Of a stretch of DNA of 64,000 nt, positions 35,121-43,818 are shown one piece after another. The notes below the pieces were generated by a model. The model worked only from the letters and a program-made list of their open reading frames with translations. It was not told the DNA's origin and ran no database searches. This DNA comes from Emcibacteraceae bacterium (GTDB taxonomy: Bacteria; Pseudomonadota; Alphaproteobacteria; Sphingomonadales; Emcibacteraceae). A program made the position numbers and the translations under genes. The stretch lies in contig JAWKXO010000002.1 of assembly GCA_041396985.1 (NCBI GenBank), positions 507,501-571,500 of the forward strand. Reading direction: 5' to 3'. Numbering within the stretch: position 1 is the first letter of the stretch; every line of letters starts with the position of its first letter.

Positions 35121-35972
35121 TTATTCCCCTGTCATCAACGTCACGAAAAGATCAGAAAGTGATAGCCTGCTGACAGCTCCCAATTCTTTCAGTGTTGCAT
35201 TGTCACACTCTTTGAAAACGAAACTGGTCCGGCCTAATGATTTTATTTCGCGGAATGGTGAAAGGGCGCGTGCCTCATCAACACTTTCTTTTTTGGGCTC
35301 TAGAACTTTCCAGGTGTTCTGTGTTTCTTCCATACTTGCGTTATACATAATTCTGCCCTCACGGATGAAGATGACATCGGTCAGAATATTTTCTATTTCA
35401 TCAACCTGATGGGTGGTAATGATGATTGTTTTCTCTTCATCAAAATAATCCTCAAGAAGCTGATCGTAAAATGTTTTACGGTACATGATGTCAAGACCGA
35501 GGGTTGGTTCATCAAGTACGAGAAGTTTGGCATCAATCGCCATAATAAGTGCCAGATGCAATTGCACGATCATTCCTTTTGATAATTTTCCTACCTTTTT
35601 ATCCATCGGAATGGTTGTTTTTTTCAGAAAACCCAGGGCTTTTTCCCGGCTAAATTTTGGATGAACACCTTCAACAAACTCTATAGCCTGACTAACCTTG
35701 ATCCAGCCGGGTAGCGTTGCAACATCTGAAATGAAGCAAACTTCTTTCATAAGCTGATCACGCTGACTATGAGGGTCAAACCCGAGTACATTTAGTTCAC
35801 CTTCATAGGAGCTCAGGCCCAGTATGGCATTAATCAAAGTTGTTTTTCCGGCACCGTTGGAGCCGATAAGGCCGACAATCTGTCCTTTGTTTATTGATAG
35901 GTCAACATCCTTTAGGGCCTGGAATTTGCCGTATGATTTGCTTAGGCCTTTTGCGCTGATATAAGTTGTCAT
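35121..35972 (-). CDS. ABC transporter ATP-binding protein
   Basis: This 283-residue ATPase has Walker A GSNGAGKTT near residue 40, a divergent signature LSKGM near 130 in place of LSGGQ, and Walker B LLVLDEPT followed by a switch histidine (TTHQVDE). The C-terminal 70 residues form an extra domain as in YtrB/CcmA-type drug-exporter ATPases. The second of two ATGs (35972) has better spacing from AAAGGAC. It pairs with the permease at 33970-34893. Confidence 0.87.
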   Translation of the reverse strand: MTTYISAKGLSKSYGKFQALKDVDLSINKGQIVGLIGSNGAGKTTLINAILGLSSYEGELNVLGFDPHSQRDQLMKEVCFISDVATLPGWIKVSQAIEFVEGVHPKFSREKALGFLKKTTIPMDKKVGKLSKGMIVQLHLALIMAIDAKLLVLDEPTLGLDIMYRKTFYDQLLEDYFDEEKTIIITTHQVDEIENILTDVIFIREGRIMYNASMEETQNTWKVLEPKKESVDEARALSPFREIKSLGRTSFVFKECDNATLKELGAVSRLSLSDLFVTLMTGE

Positions 35973-35983
35973 TTCCATGTCCT

Positions 35984-36367
35984 TTATTCTTTATTATCTG
36001 GCGCTGAACCATTTTTAGAAGTGGATGAAAGTAATGTAGCAGGATCAATTCCCAGTCTTGAGATTCGTTCCATGATTTTTGGCCACTCCACTTCCATAAA
36101 GTTCTTTTGTTCGGCGGCGAGTAAATTTTTTCTCGCACCTTCTAAAATATACATTCCAAGTCCCCTTCGTTTTTCGACAAGTCCTTCATCAACCAGCTCG
36201 GAATAGGCTTTTGAAGCTGTTATCGGATTAATCTGATATTCTACTGCAACCTTTCTAACCGAAGGGAGAGCCTCTCCCTCCTCAAGTATCCCATCCATGA
36301 TCATTGAAAGAATTTGATCCTTCAGCTGGAGATATATAGGTCTGTCATCTGTCCATTGTTCTGTCAC
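35984..36367 (-). CDS. GntR-family regulator, YtrA subfamily
   Basis: This regulator of about 127 residues has an N-terminal GntR winged helix: DRPIYLQLKDQILSMIMDG, ALPSVRKVAVEYQINPITASKAYSELVDEGLVEKRRG, then GMYI. A short helical tail follows instead of a ligand domain, which defines the YtrA subfamily. YtrA proteins repress the ABC operon they sit in. The GTG at 36367 follows GGAAAA; a TTG at 36379 is an alternative. Repeats at 36685-36723 are candidate operators. Confidence 0.85.
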   Translation of the reverse strand: MTEQWTDDRPIYLQLKDQILSMIMDGILEEGEALPSVRKVAVEYQINPITASKAYSELVDEGLVEKRRGLGMYILEGARKNLLAAEQKNFMEVEWPKIMERISRLGIDPATLLSSTSKNGSAPDNKE

Positions 36368-36435
36368 AGTATTTTCCAATCATAATAAATTTGTCTCAGT
36401 TTTGCTTTTGTGGACGATCCCATTCATTGGATGAT

Positions 36436-36657
36436 TTATGCAACAAATGTTTTTTCAGTATGACTTTCTATTCCAAATCCCAATTGATGCTGACTGCCAT
36501 TTGAAATTACAGACAGTATAAGCAGGCTAAGGACGGCAAAACCGGCAAAAATTCTGCGGTTATTGTTTTCAAGAATTTTTGTGTCGGCTTGTGGTTTGTT
36601 TCCTACAAGTCCTAGAAAGCTGTTTGGGCTAATTGCGTTTTTATATAAATTCAACAT
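36436..36657 (-). CDS. Small single-span membrane protein, first gene of ABC operon
   Basis: This 73-residue protein has one hydrophobic segment (FAGFAVLSLLILSVI, about residues 37-51) between polar ends. No domain is recognised. AGGA precedes the ATG. It lies between the probable operator and the regulator gene, so it is likely first in the operon. Function unknown; it may be a sensor or accessory subunit. Confidence 0.5.
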   Translation of the reverse strand: MLNLYKNAISPNSFLGLVGNKPQADTKILENNNRRIFAGFAVLSLLILSVISNGSQHQLGFGIESHTEKTFVA

Positions 36658-36684
36658 TTTTTAGTTCCTAAATTTCAATTTTAC

Positions 36685-36723
36685 GTGTTTTAGTGTTTAA
36701 GTGTTGTAGTTATATATAACACT
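36685..36723 (-). promoter_or_regulatory. Phased GTGTT repeats and inverted AACACT, probable YtrA operator
   Basis: GTGTT occurs at 36685, 36693 and 36701, spaced by exactly eight bases, and AGTGTT (36700-36705) is mirrored by AACACT (36718-36723) across a 12-base AT-rich spacer. This lies directly upstream of the first small gene. Paired GTGT/ACAC half-sites are typical of YtrA-type regulators. Confidence 0.5.
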
Positions 36724-36876
36724 ATATCGATTAAAGTCAATATCAAATATAAAATTTTGTGAAAAATCATAAAAAACATAATGAAAACAGTTAATTAAAT
36801 ATTATTTTATTTTCATTTTCTGGAAGGAATAAGTGTTATATAATGGTCAAAAGGGTGCTGCAGAGGTGTTTATTTA

Positions 36877-37344
36877 ATGGAAAAAGAATCAAAATATCGA
36901 CTTGTTGAGGCTGAAATTTATAGCGTTACCAGGGACGAACCCAATATAATAGCCAATATGTCTTCCATATCTTGTCTTCTTAATCTGGCATTTGAGGATT
37001 ACTACTGGGTTGGATTTTACATCGTTGATCAGGAAAAGGAAAACGAACTTGTCGTGGGACCCTATCAGGGGACGCTTGGCTGCCTTCGTATTTCTTTTGA
37101 CCGCGGTGTTTGTGGTAAGGCGGCGAGCACCCGCACAACACAAATAGTCGAAAATGTTCATGAATTTCCGGATCATATTGCTTGTGACAGTCGGTCAAAT
37201 TCTGAAATTGTCGTGCCGGTTCTAAATGGCAAGGGTGATCTGATCGCTATATTTGATGTTGACAGCACAAAATTTGCCTCGTTTGATAAAACTGACCAGA
37301 TTTGGCTGGAAAGAATTTTAAATACGGTTTTTTCAAAATATTAA
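36877..37344 (+). CDS. msrC: Free methionine-(R)-sulfoxide reductase (GAF domain)
   Basis: This 155-residue GAF-fold enzyme reduces free methionine-R-sulfoxide. The family's three cysteines are present as Cys69, Cys79 and Cys103, spaced by 10 and 24 as in the characterised enzymes, within GPYQGTLGCLRISF, GVCGKAAS and HIACDSRSNSEIVVP. It is transcribed divergently from the YtrA operon. Two bases separate it from the YtcJ-like gene downstream. Confidence 0.93.
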   Translation: MEKESKYRLVEAEIYSVTRDEPNIIANMSSISCLLNLAFEDYYWVGFYIVDQEKENELVVGPYQGTLGCLRISFDRGVCGKAASTRTTQIVENVHEFPDHIACDSRSNSEIVVPVLNGKGDLIAIFDVDSTKFASFDKTDQIWLERILNTVFSKY

Positions 37345-37360
37345 AATGAATGAGTTCAAT

Positions 37361-39121
37361 ATGATTAAAAAAATTGCCCTTACCTTTCTATTGGTGTTTG
37401 TCGTTGGGTGTGAACAGCAATCGACTGATTTGAATAAGCAGGAAACCGAAATTGCAGATTCAATTCTAACAAATGGCAAAATATACAGTTTTTCATGGGG
37501 CGAGCCTTCTATAGAGGGAATACCTGCTGGCGATGCACCGATTAAAGACGGGAACTGGCAGCCGGATGCAGAGGCGGTCGCTATTAAAGATGGTGTCATA
37601 TTAGCCATAGGCTCTAATCAGGATATTGAAAAATATAATGGGCCGCAGACAAATGTCATTGATGTAAAAGGAAACTATATTTATCCGGGATTTGTTGATA
37701 CGCACGCTCATATAGAAGAACTGGGAGCAACACTTGATGATGTTAACCTGAAAGGCGTTGAAACAGAAGAAGAAGCGGTACAGCGAGTTGTTGATCATAT
37801 TAAGAAATATAATGTTCCAAAAGGGCAATGGGTTGTTGCCCGGGGATGGGACGAGGGGCGTTGGGCTGATAAATATCCGACTGAGAAACTATTATCGGAA
37901 CGGGTTCCTGATAATCCTGTCCTTATGGATGGCACGAATGGATTTGGTGCCTGGGGTAATAAGCTGGCGATGGCTGCAGCAGGAATAACGAAGGAAAGCG
38001 AAAATCCGGTAGGGGGCATTATTCACCGCTATGAGAATGGTGAACCAAACGGCGCAGTAAGAAATCGTGGTGTTGCCCTTTATCGTGAAGCCGTCCCGCC
38101 ATTAAGCCATGAGCGGATGATGAACAGATTAAAAAACGGGCTTCAGTTAATGGCCAATGATGGCTATGCCATGGTTCATCATGCTGGCGCCAATACCCCG
38201 ATCATGAAAGCCTATCAATCATTGAATGACGCAGATGAATTGCAAATCAGAGTTAGCGCGATGATCAGCGGCCGTGATAAGCCACAAATGCTGGAATGGA
38301 TAAAGTCAGGGCCGATCAGATACGACAGCAATAAATTATTTGTCCATTCAGTTAAAGGATATTACGACGGTTCACTCGGTGCACGTGGCGCAAAAATGAT
38401 TGAAGAATATTCCGATATGCCGGGGCAGTTTGGTGTATCAGGCGAAGGTTATGGATTTTTCACCAAAGAAATCAGCGATATAATGCAGGCAGGATTTCAG
38501 ATAAACATCCATGCAATTGGTGATGGCGGCAACCGCGAAGTCTTGCATTTTTTTAAAGATAATATTGTAAAAAATCCGGAACTTCAAAAACTGCGTCACC
38601 GAGTTGAGCATGCACAGGTTGTTCACCCGGATGATTTCAAGCTTTATAATGATCTGGATATCATTGCAGCGGTACAGCCGCCGTTTGTGGCAGAAGATAA
38701 AGTCTGGACCGTTGACCGGATTGGGCCGGAACGGGCCAAAGGGGCCTATGCCTGGCGCACATTCCGTAGAAACCATGTTCCCCTAGCCTTTGGGTCTGAT
38801 CTGATGGGGTATGACTGGAATATCTTTTATGGCCTTCATTCAGCCATAACGCGTCAAAGCCGTGATGGTGAGCCGGCAGGCGGGTGGTATCCGGAGGAAA
38901 AACTGACCGCAGAGGAAGCAATTCGAGGTTATACAAGCTGGGCGGCTTATGCTGCTTTTCTTGAAGATGAAACCGGCACCCTGGAGCCCGGAAAGTGGGC
39001 AGACATGACGATTACAGATATTGATTTACTTAATGTAGGAGCGCATAATCCAGCGGAGCTTCTTAATGGAAAAGTTGTAATGACCATTACTGGAGGAAAT
39101 ACCGTTTTTCAGAAGGATTAA
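37361..39121 (+). CDS. YtcJ-like amidohydrolase lipoprotein
   Basis: This protein of about 586 residues has a lipoprotein signal (KKIALTFLLVFVVGC) and an amidohydrolase-3 domain. Metal motifs are FVDTHAHIEEL near residue 115, NIHAIGDGGN near 380, and VEHAQVVHPDDF near 415, with a late GSDLMGYDWNIFYGL. Relatives include N-substituted formamide deformylase. It should act in the periplasm or on the cell surface. ATG 37346 is an alternative start. Substrate unknown; the family is broad. Confidence 0.85.
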   Translation: MIKKIALTFLLVFVVGCEQQSTDLNKQETEIADSILTNGKIYSFSWGEPSIEGIPAGDAPIKDGNWQPDAEAVAIKDGVILAIGSNQDIEKYNGPQTNVIDVKGNYIYPGFVDTHAHIEELGATLDDVNLKGVETEEEAVQRVVDHIKKYNVPKGQWVVARGWDEGRWADKYPTEKLLSERVPDNPVLMDGTNGFGAWGNKLAMAAAGITKESENPVGGIIHRYENGEPNGAVRNRGVALYREAVPPLSHERMMNRLKNGLQLMANDGYAMVHHAGANTPIMKAYQSLNDADELQIRVSAMISGRDKPQMLEWIKSGPIRYDSNKLFVHSVKGYYDGSLGARGAKMIEEYSDMPGQFGVSGEGYGFFTKEISDIMQAGFQINIHAIGDGGNREVLHFFKDNIVKNPELQKLRHRVEHAQVVHPDDFKLYNDLDIIAAVQPPFVAEDKVWTVDRIGPERAKGAYAWRTFRRNHVPLAFGSDLMGYDWNIFYGLHSAITRQSRDGEPAGGWYPEEKLTAEEAIRGYTSWAAYAAFLEDETGTLEPGKWADMTITDIDLLNVGAHNPAELLNGKVVMTITGGNTVFQKD

Positions 39122-39124
39122 AGC

Positions 39125-39592
39125 ATGAATGACCATCAGGACAATGCGGGGATCATTACTCATCCGCCCGTTTTTTATATAGTCGCAATGGTTATTGGCC
39201 TGATTCTGGATTATATATTCCCGCTTTCTTTTGGCCTTGAGGGTAATGAAAAATTGGCAGCAATTATTCTGTTCATATTGGGCACCATTATCATAATTCT
39301 TGGGTTTAGAATTTTTGCCAGCAATAAACAGAGCCCCAGCGTTCATGCATCCGTTTCCAAGATTTATCAATCAGGTATTTATGCCTATTCAAGGAACCCC
39401 ATTTATCTTGGGGTTGCACTAATGATGCTGGCAGTGGGACTATATCTTGATAAACTCTGGATACTTATCATGATGATCCCTCTAATCATTATTCTGAACA
39501 GATTGGTGATTGAAAAAGAAGAAGCTTATCTTGAAGCTAAATTTGGCGACGAATATATAAACTATAAGAAAAAAGTCCGCCGCTGGATTTAA
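39125..39592 (+). CDS. Isoprenylcysteine carboxyl methyltransferase-family membrane protein
   Basis: This 155-residue membrane protein has about four helices and the C-terminal SAM-binding block of the ICMT/PEMT family: GIYAYSRNPIYLGVALMMLAVGL, then IEKEEAYLEAKFGDEYINYKKKVRRWI. It probably methylates a lipid or small hydrophobic acceptor. It begins three bases after the YtcJ-like gene, so it belongs to the same transcript. Confidence 0.83.
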   Translation: MNDHQDNAGIITHPPVFYIVAMVIGLILDYIFPLSFGLEGNEKLAAIILFILGTIIIILGFRIFASNKQSPSVHASVSKIYQSGIYAYSRNPIYLGVALMMLAVGLYLDKLWILIMMIPLIIILNRLVIEKEEAYLEAKFGDEYINYKKKVRRWI

Positions 39593-39710
39593 GGTCTATT
39601 TGTCCATACATCACAAAAAATTGATGTGAATTCACTTTTTTCAAATTCGATTTAGCTTAAAATCAGCCGTTCTTAATTACAAATAATCCATAAAAATAAT
39701 TGGGTGGAAA

Positions 39711-40472
39711 ATGTCGACAAATCTGAAAAAAATTTCACTATTTATGCTAATTGCGCTTTTACCTGTTTTATCACAGACTGCTCATGCAGATCAGTATGAT
39801 GATCTGATTAAAAAGGCAGTTGAGAACCCTGCAAGAAAAGAAGGCAACAGGTCAAAGGACCCGCTACGTAAACCAACCGAAGTGGTAAAATTTATGGGCG
39901 TAAAACCCGGCATGACAATTTTGGATATGTATGCTGATGGCTCATATTATACCGAAATTCTGTCCTCAATTGTTGGTGAAAACGGACGGGTGATAGCTCA
40001 GATGTTTCCCGATGCAGGAAGAGACCCAGATAATCCAACATCGACTTATATAAGAGCATCAAATCATCTTAAAAATGTTGTTCCTATATATTCAAATATC
40101 AATGATCTGGATTTTAAGGAAAACAGTCTGGATCAGGTTTTTATCATCCAGTTTTACCATGACTTTTATTATAAAGGTATTGAAGTAGACTTTGATAAAA
40201 TTATGGCAACATACCACAAAGCCCTGAAACCTGGTGGCATCATAGCTATTGTAGATCATGAAGCGATCAAGGGCGCTCCTAGTAGCACGGGTGATACACT
40301 TCATCGAATTGATCCGGCAATTGTCAAAAGTGATATGGAAAAAGCCGGGTTTATTTATGAAGGTGGCATGGACATTCTTTTGAACGATACGGATGATAAA
40401 TCCATTTCCGTTTTTGATGACAGTGTCCGTGGTAAAACAAGCCGCTTCATTATGAAATTCAGGAATCCCTGA
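39711..40472 (+). CDS. Exported methyltransferase-fold protein, copy 1
   Basis: This 253-residue protein has a signal peptide (LFMLIALLPVLSQTAHA-DQ) followed by a class I methyltransferase-like domain resembling predicted methyltransferases of COG4798. Motif I is degenerate: GMTILDMYADGSYYTEI lacks the usual G-x-G. Later blocks are VFIIQFYHDFYY and ALKPGGIIAIVDHEAI. Export is odd because S-adenosylmethionine is cytoplasmic, so either the leader is retained as an anchor or the fold has another role. It is a tandem paralogue of the next gene, with nearly identical tails (RIDPAIVK, SVRGKTSRFI). Confidence 0.75.
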   Translation: MSTNLKKISLFMLIALLPVLSQTAHADQYDDLIKKAVENPARKEGNRSKDPLRKPTEVVKFMGVKPGMTILDMYADGSYYTEILSSIVGENGRVIAQMFPDAGRDPDNPTSTYIRASNHLKNVVPIYSNINDLDFKENSLDQVFIIQFYHDFYYKGIEVDFDKIMATYHKALKPGGIIAIVDHEAIKGAPSSTGDTLHRIDPAIVKSDMEKAGFIYEGGMDILLNDTDDKSISVFDDSVRGKTSRFIMKFRNP

Positions 40473-40589
40473 TAAAGTAGAATCAGACCCATTCTAAATA
40501 ATGAATTATAACTACAATTCACGCTGATTTTTTGCTACTCTGATCATGAAGGGCGAATTTATAATGGATATTAATTTGGAGGAAGAAAG

Positions 40590-41348
40590 ATGGTGACTAA
40601 ATTTTTGAAAACTTCACTAGTGTATTTGATCTTTAGTATCTTTGCAAATGGCCCTGCTCACGCGCAGAACAATGATGCACTGATTGATGCTGCGGTGGCA
40701 AATCCAAACAGGATGGAAGCCAATAAAGTTCGTGATCCGCTGAGAAAACCGGGCGAAGTCATTAAATTTATGGGGGTCGGTCCTGGTGATACTGTGCTTG
40801 ATATGGTTTCTAGTGGGGGTTATTACGCAGAAATACTTGCAGGGGTTGTTGGTAAAAATGGACGTGTGATTGCTCATTCTTTTCCGAATGCGGGAATGGA
40901 CCCTGATAATGAATATGCGAAATATATTCGTGAAACACCGCACATGAGCAATGTTGTTCCAATATATGCAAGCTTTAATAGTCTTGATCTGAAAGAAAAT
41001 AGTCTGGATTATGTTTTTCTGATTCAAAATTTCCATGATTTCTATTTTGAGAGATTTAATGTCGATGTGGATAGAATTCTTGGTGTATTTAGAAAAGCTT
41101 TGAAACCAGGTGGCATAATGGCGGTAATTGACCATCGTGCTATTGATGGATCTCCAAGTAGTACAGGCAATACGGTCCACAGAATTGATCCGGCAATTGT
41201 CAAGCGTGATATGGCGAAAGCAGGTTTTGAACTTGTTGGAGAGCTTGATATTCTTCAAAATGATACCGATGATCTTTCAAAATCTGTTTTTGATGAAAGT
41301 GTACGCGGAAAAACCAGCCGTTTTATTTTGAAATTCAGAAATCCATAA
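40590..41348 (+). CDS. Exported methyltransferase-fold protein, copy 2
   Basis: This 252-residue protein has a signal peptide ending GPAHA-QNN and the same domain as the upstream copy: VLDMVSSGGYYAEILAGVV, VFLIQNFHDFYF, ALKPGGIMAVIDHRAI, HRIDPAIVKRDMAKAGF. Motif I has SSGG, closer to the canonical loop than copy 1. GGAGGAAG gives a strong ribosome site. A separate promoter is likely, as 117 bases separate the copies. A terminator follows. Function unknown. Confidence 0.75.
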   Translation: MVTKFLKTSLVYLIFSIFANGPAHAQNNDALIDAAVANPNRMEANKVRDPLRKPGEVIKFMGVGPGDTVLDMVSSGGYYAEILAGVVGKNGRVIAHSFPNAGMDPDNEYAKYIRETPHMSNVVPIYASFNSLDLKENSLDYVFLIQNFHDFYFERFNVDVDRILGVFRKALKPGGIMAVIDHRAIDGSPSSTGNTVHRIDPAIVKRDMAKAGFELVGELDILQNDTDDLSKSVFDESVRGKTSRFILKFRNP

Positions 41349-41371
41349 AGGCAGATTTATCAGTATTTTTA

Positions 41372-41405
41372 AAATCCCCCTGTATAATATACGGGGGATT
41401 TTTTT
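41372..41405 (+). terminator. Rho-independent terminator after methyltransferase pair
   Basis: AATCCCCC and GGGGGATT enclose a GTATA-A-TATAC palindrome, and the stem is followed by a run of seven or more T residues. It begins 24 bases after the stop codon. Confidence 0.9.
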
Positions 41406-41409
41406 ATCA

Positions 41410-41438
41410 TTGCACATTCTCCGTGCTTTGAGTTATAC
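41410..41438 (+). promoter_or_regulatory. Sigma70-like promoter of ettA
   Basis: TTGCAC and TTATAC are separated by exactly 17 bases, directly after the upstream terminator and 35 bases before the ettA ATG. Confidence 0.55.
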
Positions 41439-41473
41439 AGGCTCGAAATTATTTAACCGAATGTGAGACGTAA

Positions 41474-43153
41474 ATGGCATCTTATCAATATAGCTTCGTT
41501 ATGAAGGGGCTCGGAAAAACGTATCCGGGGGCAAAACCGACTTTTAGTGACATTACGTTGTCATTCCTGCCGGATGCTAAAATTGCCGTAATTGGTGTAA
41601 ACGGTGCCGGTAAGTCCACTTTGATGAAAATCATTGCCGGTATTGATAAGGATTATACAGGCGAAGCCTGGGCGGCCGAAGGTGTACGTGTAGGGTATCT
41701 TGAGCAGGAACCCCACCTTGATCCGAAAAAAACCGTATTCGAAAATGTCATGGATGGCATGGGGGAAATTAAAGGCATCGTTGATGAATTTAATGAAATC
41801 AGTGCAAAGTTTGCCGAGCCAATGTCAGATGATGAAATGAATGATCTGATTGCTAGACAGGGAGAGCTTCAGGACAAGATTGATGCAGCAGATGCCTGGG
41901 ATCTGGACAGTCGTGTTGAGCTTGCGATGGAAGCCTTACGCTGTCCACCGAAAGATGCTGATGTTACGGTTCTTTCCGGCGGTGAGCGCCGACGCGTTGC
42001 TTTATGCCGGCTGCTCCTTGAAAAGCCAGAAATTTTGCTTCTTGACGAACCAACCAACCACCTGGATGCAGAATCCGTTGCCTGGCTAGAGAACCATCTC
42101 CAGGAATATAAAGGAACTGTTATTCTGGTTACCCATGACCGTTATTTTCTGGATAATGTTGTGAACTGGGTGCTGGAATTGGACCGTGGCCGGGCCATTC
42201 CCTATGAAGGCCATTATTCTTCATGGCTTGAGCAAAAGGAAAAACGCCTTCTGCAGGAAGAGCGAATGGAGGAAGGCCGTAAAAGAACCATGAAGCGTGA
42301 GCTAACATGGATTCAGCAGTCACCAAAAGCCCGTCAGGCTAAAAGCAAAGCCCGTATTAAGGCATATGATGATTTGCTTGCTGCCGCCCAAGAAGGTCGT
42401 AATGGTGAAGCGCAGATACAAATTCCGGTCGGGCCTCGTCTTGGTGGTGTGGTTATTGAAGCTGAGAACCTTAATAAAGGGTTTGATGATCGGCTTCTAA
42501 TTGAAAATCTCAGCTTTAGATTGCCACCGGGGGGTATTGTCGGTGTTATCGGCCCGAACGGTGCCGGTAAATCGACGCTCTTTAAAATGATTACGGGTAT
42601 TGAAAAACCGGATTCAGGTTCTATCCGTGTTGGTGAAACCGTGCTGCTTGGCTATGTCGATCAGAGCCGTGATGGTCTTGACAACAACAAAACGGTTTGG
42701 GAAGAAATATCAGACAAACTTGATGTATTTGATTTTAATGGTCGGAAAGTTCCAACCCGTGCTTATGTTGGCAACTTTAACTTTAAAGGGACTGATCAGC
42801 AAAAGAAACTAGGCCAGCTTTCCGGTGGGGAAAGAAACAGGGTGCATCTTGCCAAAATGTTAAGAACGCCTGCTAACGTACTGCTTCTTGACGAGCCAAC
42901 CAATGATCTTGACGTGGAAACATTGAGTGCCCTTGAAGCGGCGCTCGAGGATTTCGCTGGATGCGCCGTTATCATCTCGCATGATAGATGGTTTTTAAAC
43001 AGGATTGCGACGCATATTCTGGCGTTTGAGGGAAATTCCCATGTGGAATGGTTTGAAGGAAACTATGAGGATTATGAAGCAGACCGCCGCAGAAGATTGG
43101 GTGATGCTGCTGACCGTCCTCATAAAATGCAGTATAAAAAGCTTACGCGTTAG
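41474..43153 (+). CDS. ettA: Energy-dependent translational throttle protein EttA (ABC-F)
   Basis: This 559-residue soluble ABC-F ATPase binds the ribosomal E-site and gates translation by energy state. It has two ABC domains: Walker A GVNGAGKST near 39 and GPNGAGKST near 359, signatures LSGGERRR and LSGGERNR, and Walker B motifs LLLDEPTNHLD and LLLDEPTNDLD. Between them is the P-site tRNA-interacting linker with KRELTWIQQSPKARQAKSKARI. Length and sequence match EttA rather than Uup. It overlaps the convergent membrane-protein gene by 11 bases. Confidence 0.96.
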   Translation: MASYQYSFVMKGLGKTYPGAKPTFSDITLSFLPDAKIAVIGVNGAGKSTLMKIIAGIDKDYTGEAWAAEGVRVGYLEQEPHLDPKKTVFENVMDGMGEIKGIVDEFNEISAKFAEPMSDDEMNDLIARQGELQDKIDAADAWDLDSRVELAMEALRCPPKDADVTVLSGGERRRVALCRLLLEKPEILLLDEPTNHLDAESVAWLENHLQEYKGTVILVTHDRYFLDNVVNWVLELDRGRAIPYEGHYSSWLEQKEKRLLQEERMEEGRKRTMKRELTWIQQSPKARQAKSKARIKAYDDLLAAAQEGRNGEAQIQIPVGPRLGGVVIEAENLNKGFDDRLLIENLSFRLPPGGIVGVIGPNGAGKSTLFKMITGIEKPDSGSIRVGETVLLGYVDQSRDGLDNNKTVWEEISDKLDVFDFNGRKVPTRAYVGNFNFKGTDQQKKLGQLSGGERNRVHLAKMLRTPANVLLLDEPTNDLDVETLSALEAALEDFAGCAVIISHDRWFLNRIATHILAFEGNSHVEWFEGNYEDYEADRRRRLGDAADRPHKMQYKKLTR

Positions 43154-43742
43154 AGGATGTTTTTTCTCTATAAATGAAAACGCGTGCAGTATAGCCAAGT
43201 GCAAGAAGATATAGGCTAAGAGATGTGACGGGTGTCCACCAGGTTAGGTCAGGCCAACCGGTAAACAGCATTAGTCCCATAACGCCTCCAAAATACCCGC
43301 AATATACAACGGATTCTATATGCCGGCTAGAAAATGAATAACGACCTTCTATAACCGTATAGCCTCCTGTTCCGGCAAGATAACCGCCCACGATTTGTTC
43401 TATAGAAAAGTAATTTACAAGGGCACCAGTCAATACAAGGATACAGGCAACTATCGTAATCACTGTAAGGCTGAACCTCCATGCAAAGCCTGGATTTATT
43501 CCATATTTTAAAAGTATCGCAATTTGTGTCATCGCTGAAATAAGGAGGATAGTGCCAATGAGAGCCACTTCATCAACTGATCCAAAAAAAGGTAAAAGAA
43601 TGCCGATCAGACCAAGAACCGTATAAACCGGCCATTGCATTAGCAACATTGTACGACTTGCTTTGATAGCACTGCTTCTTTTTTCATCATTTGTTGAAGG
43701 CATCAGGTTCGCCTGACTTACAGTATCAATATTTTGTGTCAT
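43143..43742 (-). CDS. Multi-pass membrane protein, possibly HdeD-like
   Basis: This 199-residue protein has about six hydrophobic helices after a 35-residue polar N-terminus. The pattern of short helix pairs (TVLGLIGILLPFFG, ALIGTILLISAMTQIAILL) recalls HdeD/DUF308 membrane proteins, but no diagnostic motif is visible. It converges on ettA and overlaps its 3' end by 11 bases. Function unknown. Confidence 0.6.
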   Translation of the reverse strand: MTQNIDTVSQANLMPSTNDEKRSSAIKASRTMLLMQWPVYTVLGLIGILLPFFGSVDEVALIGTILLISAMTQIAILLKYGINPGFAWRFSLTVITIVACILVLTGALVNYFSIEQIVGGYLAGTGGYTVIEGRYSFSSRHIESVVYCGYFGGVMGLMLFTGWPDLTWWTPVTSLSLYLLALGYTARVFIYREKTSSNA

Positions 43743-43818
43743 GACTCAGCTCTTGTTATATTTTTTATATATAATAAGTACAAAAGAGATAAAAAAACAA
43801 GATCAAAGACTGCAGAAC

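Noticed and set aside
40617..41258. Minus-strand 213-codon frame inside exported methyltransferase copy 2
   Set aside because: It mirrors a well-supported gene and shows no domain; the paralogue at 39711 has only a short equivalent.
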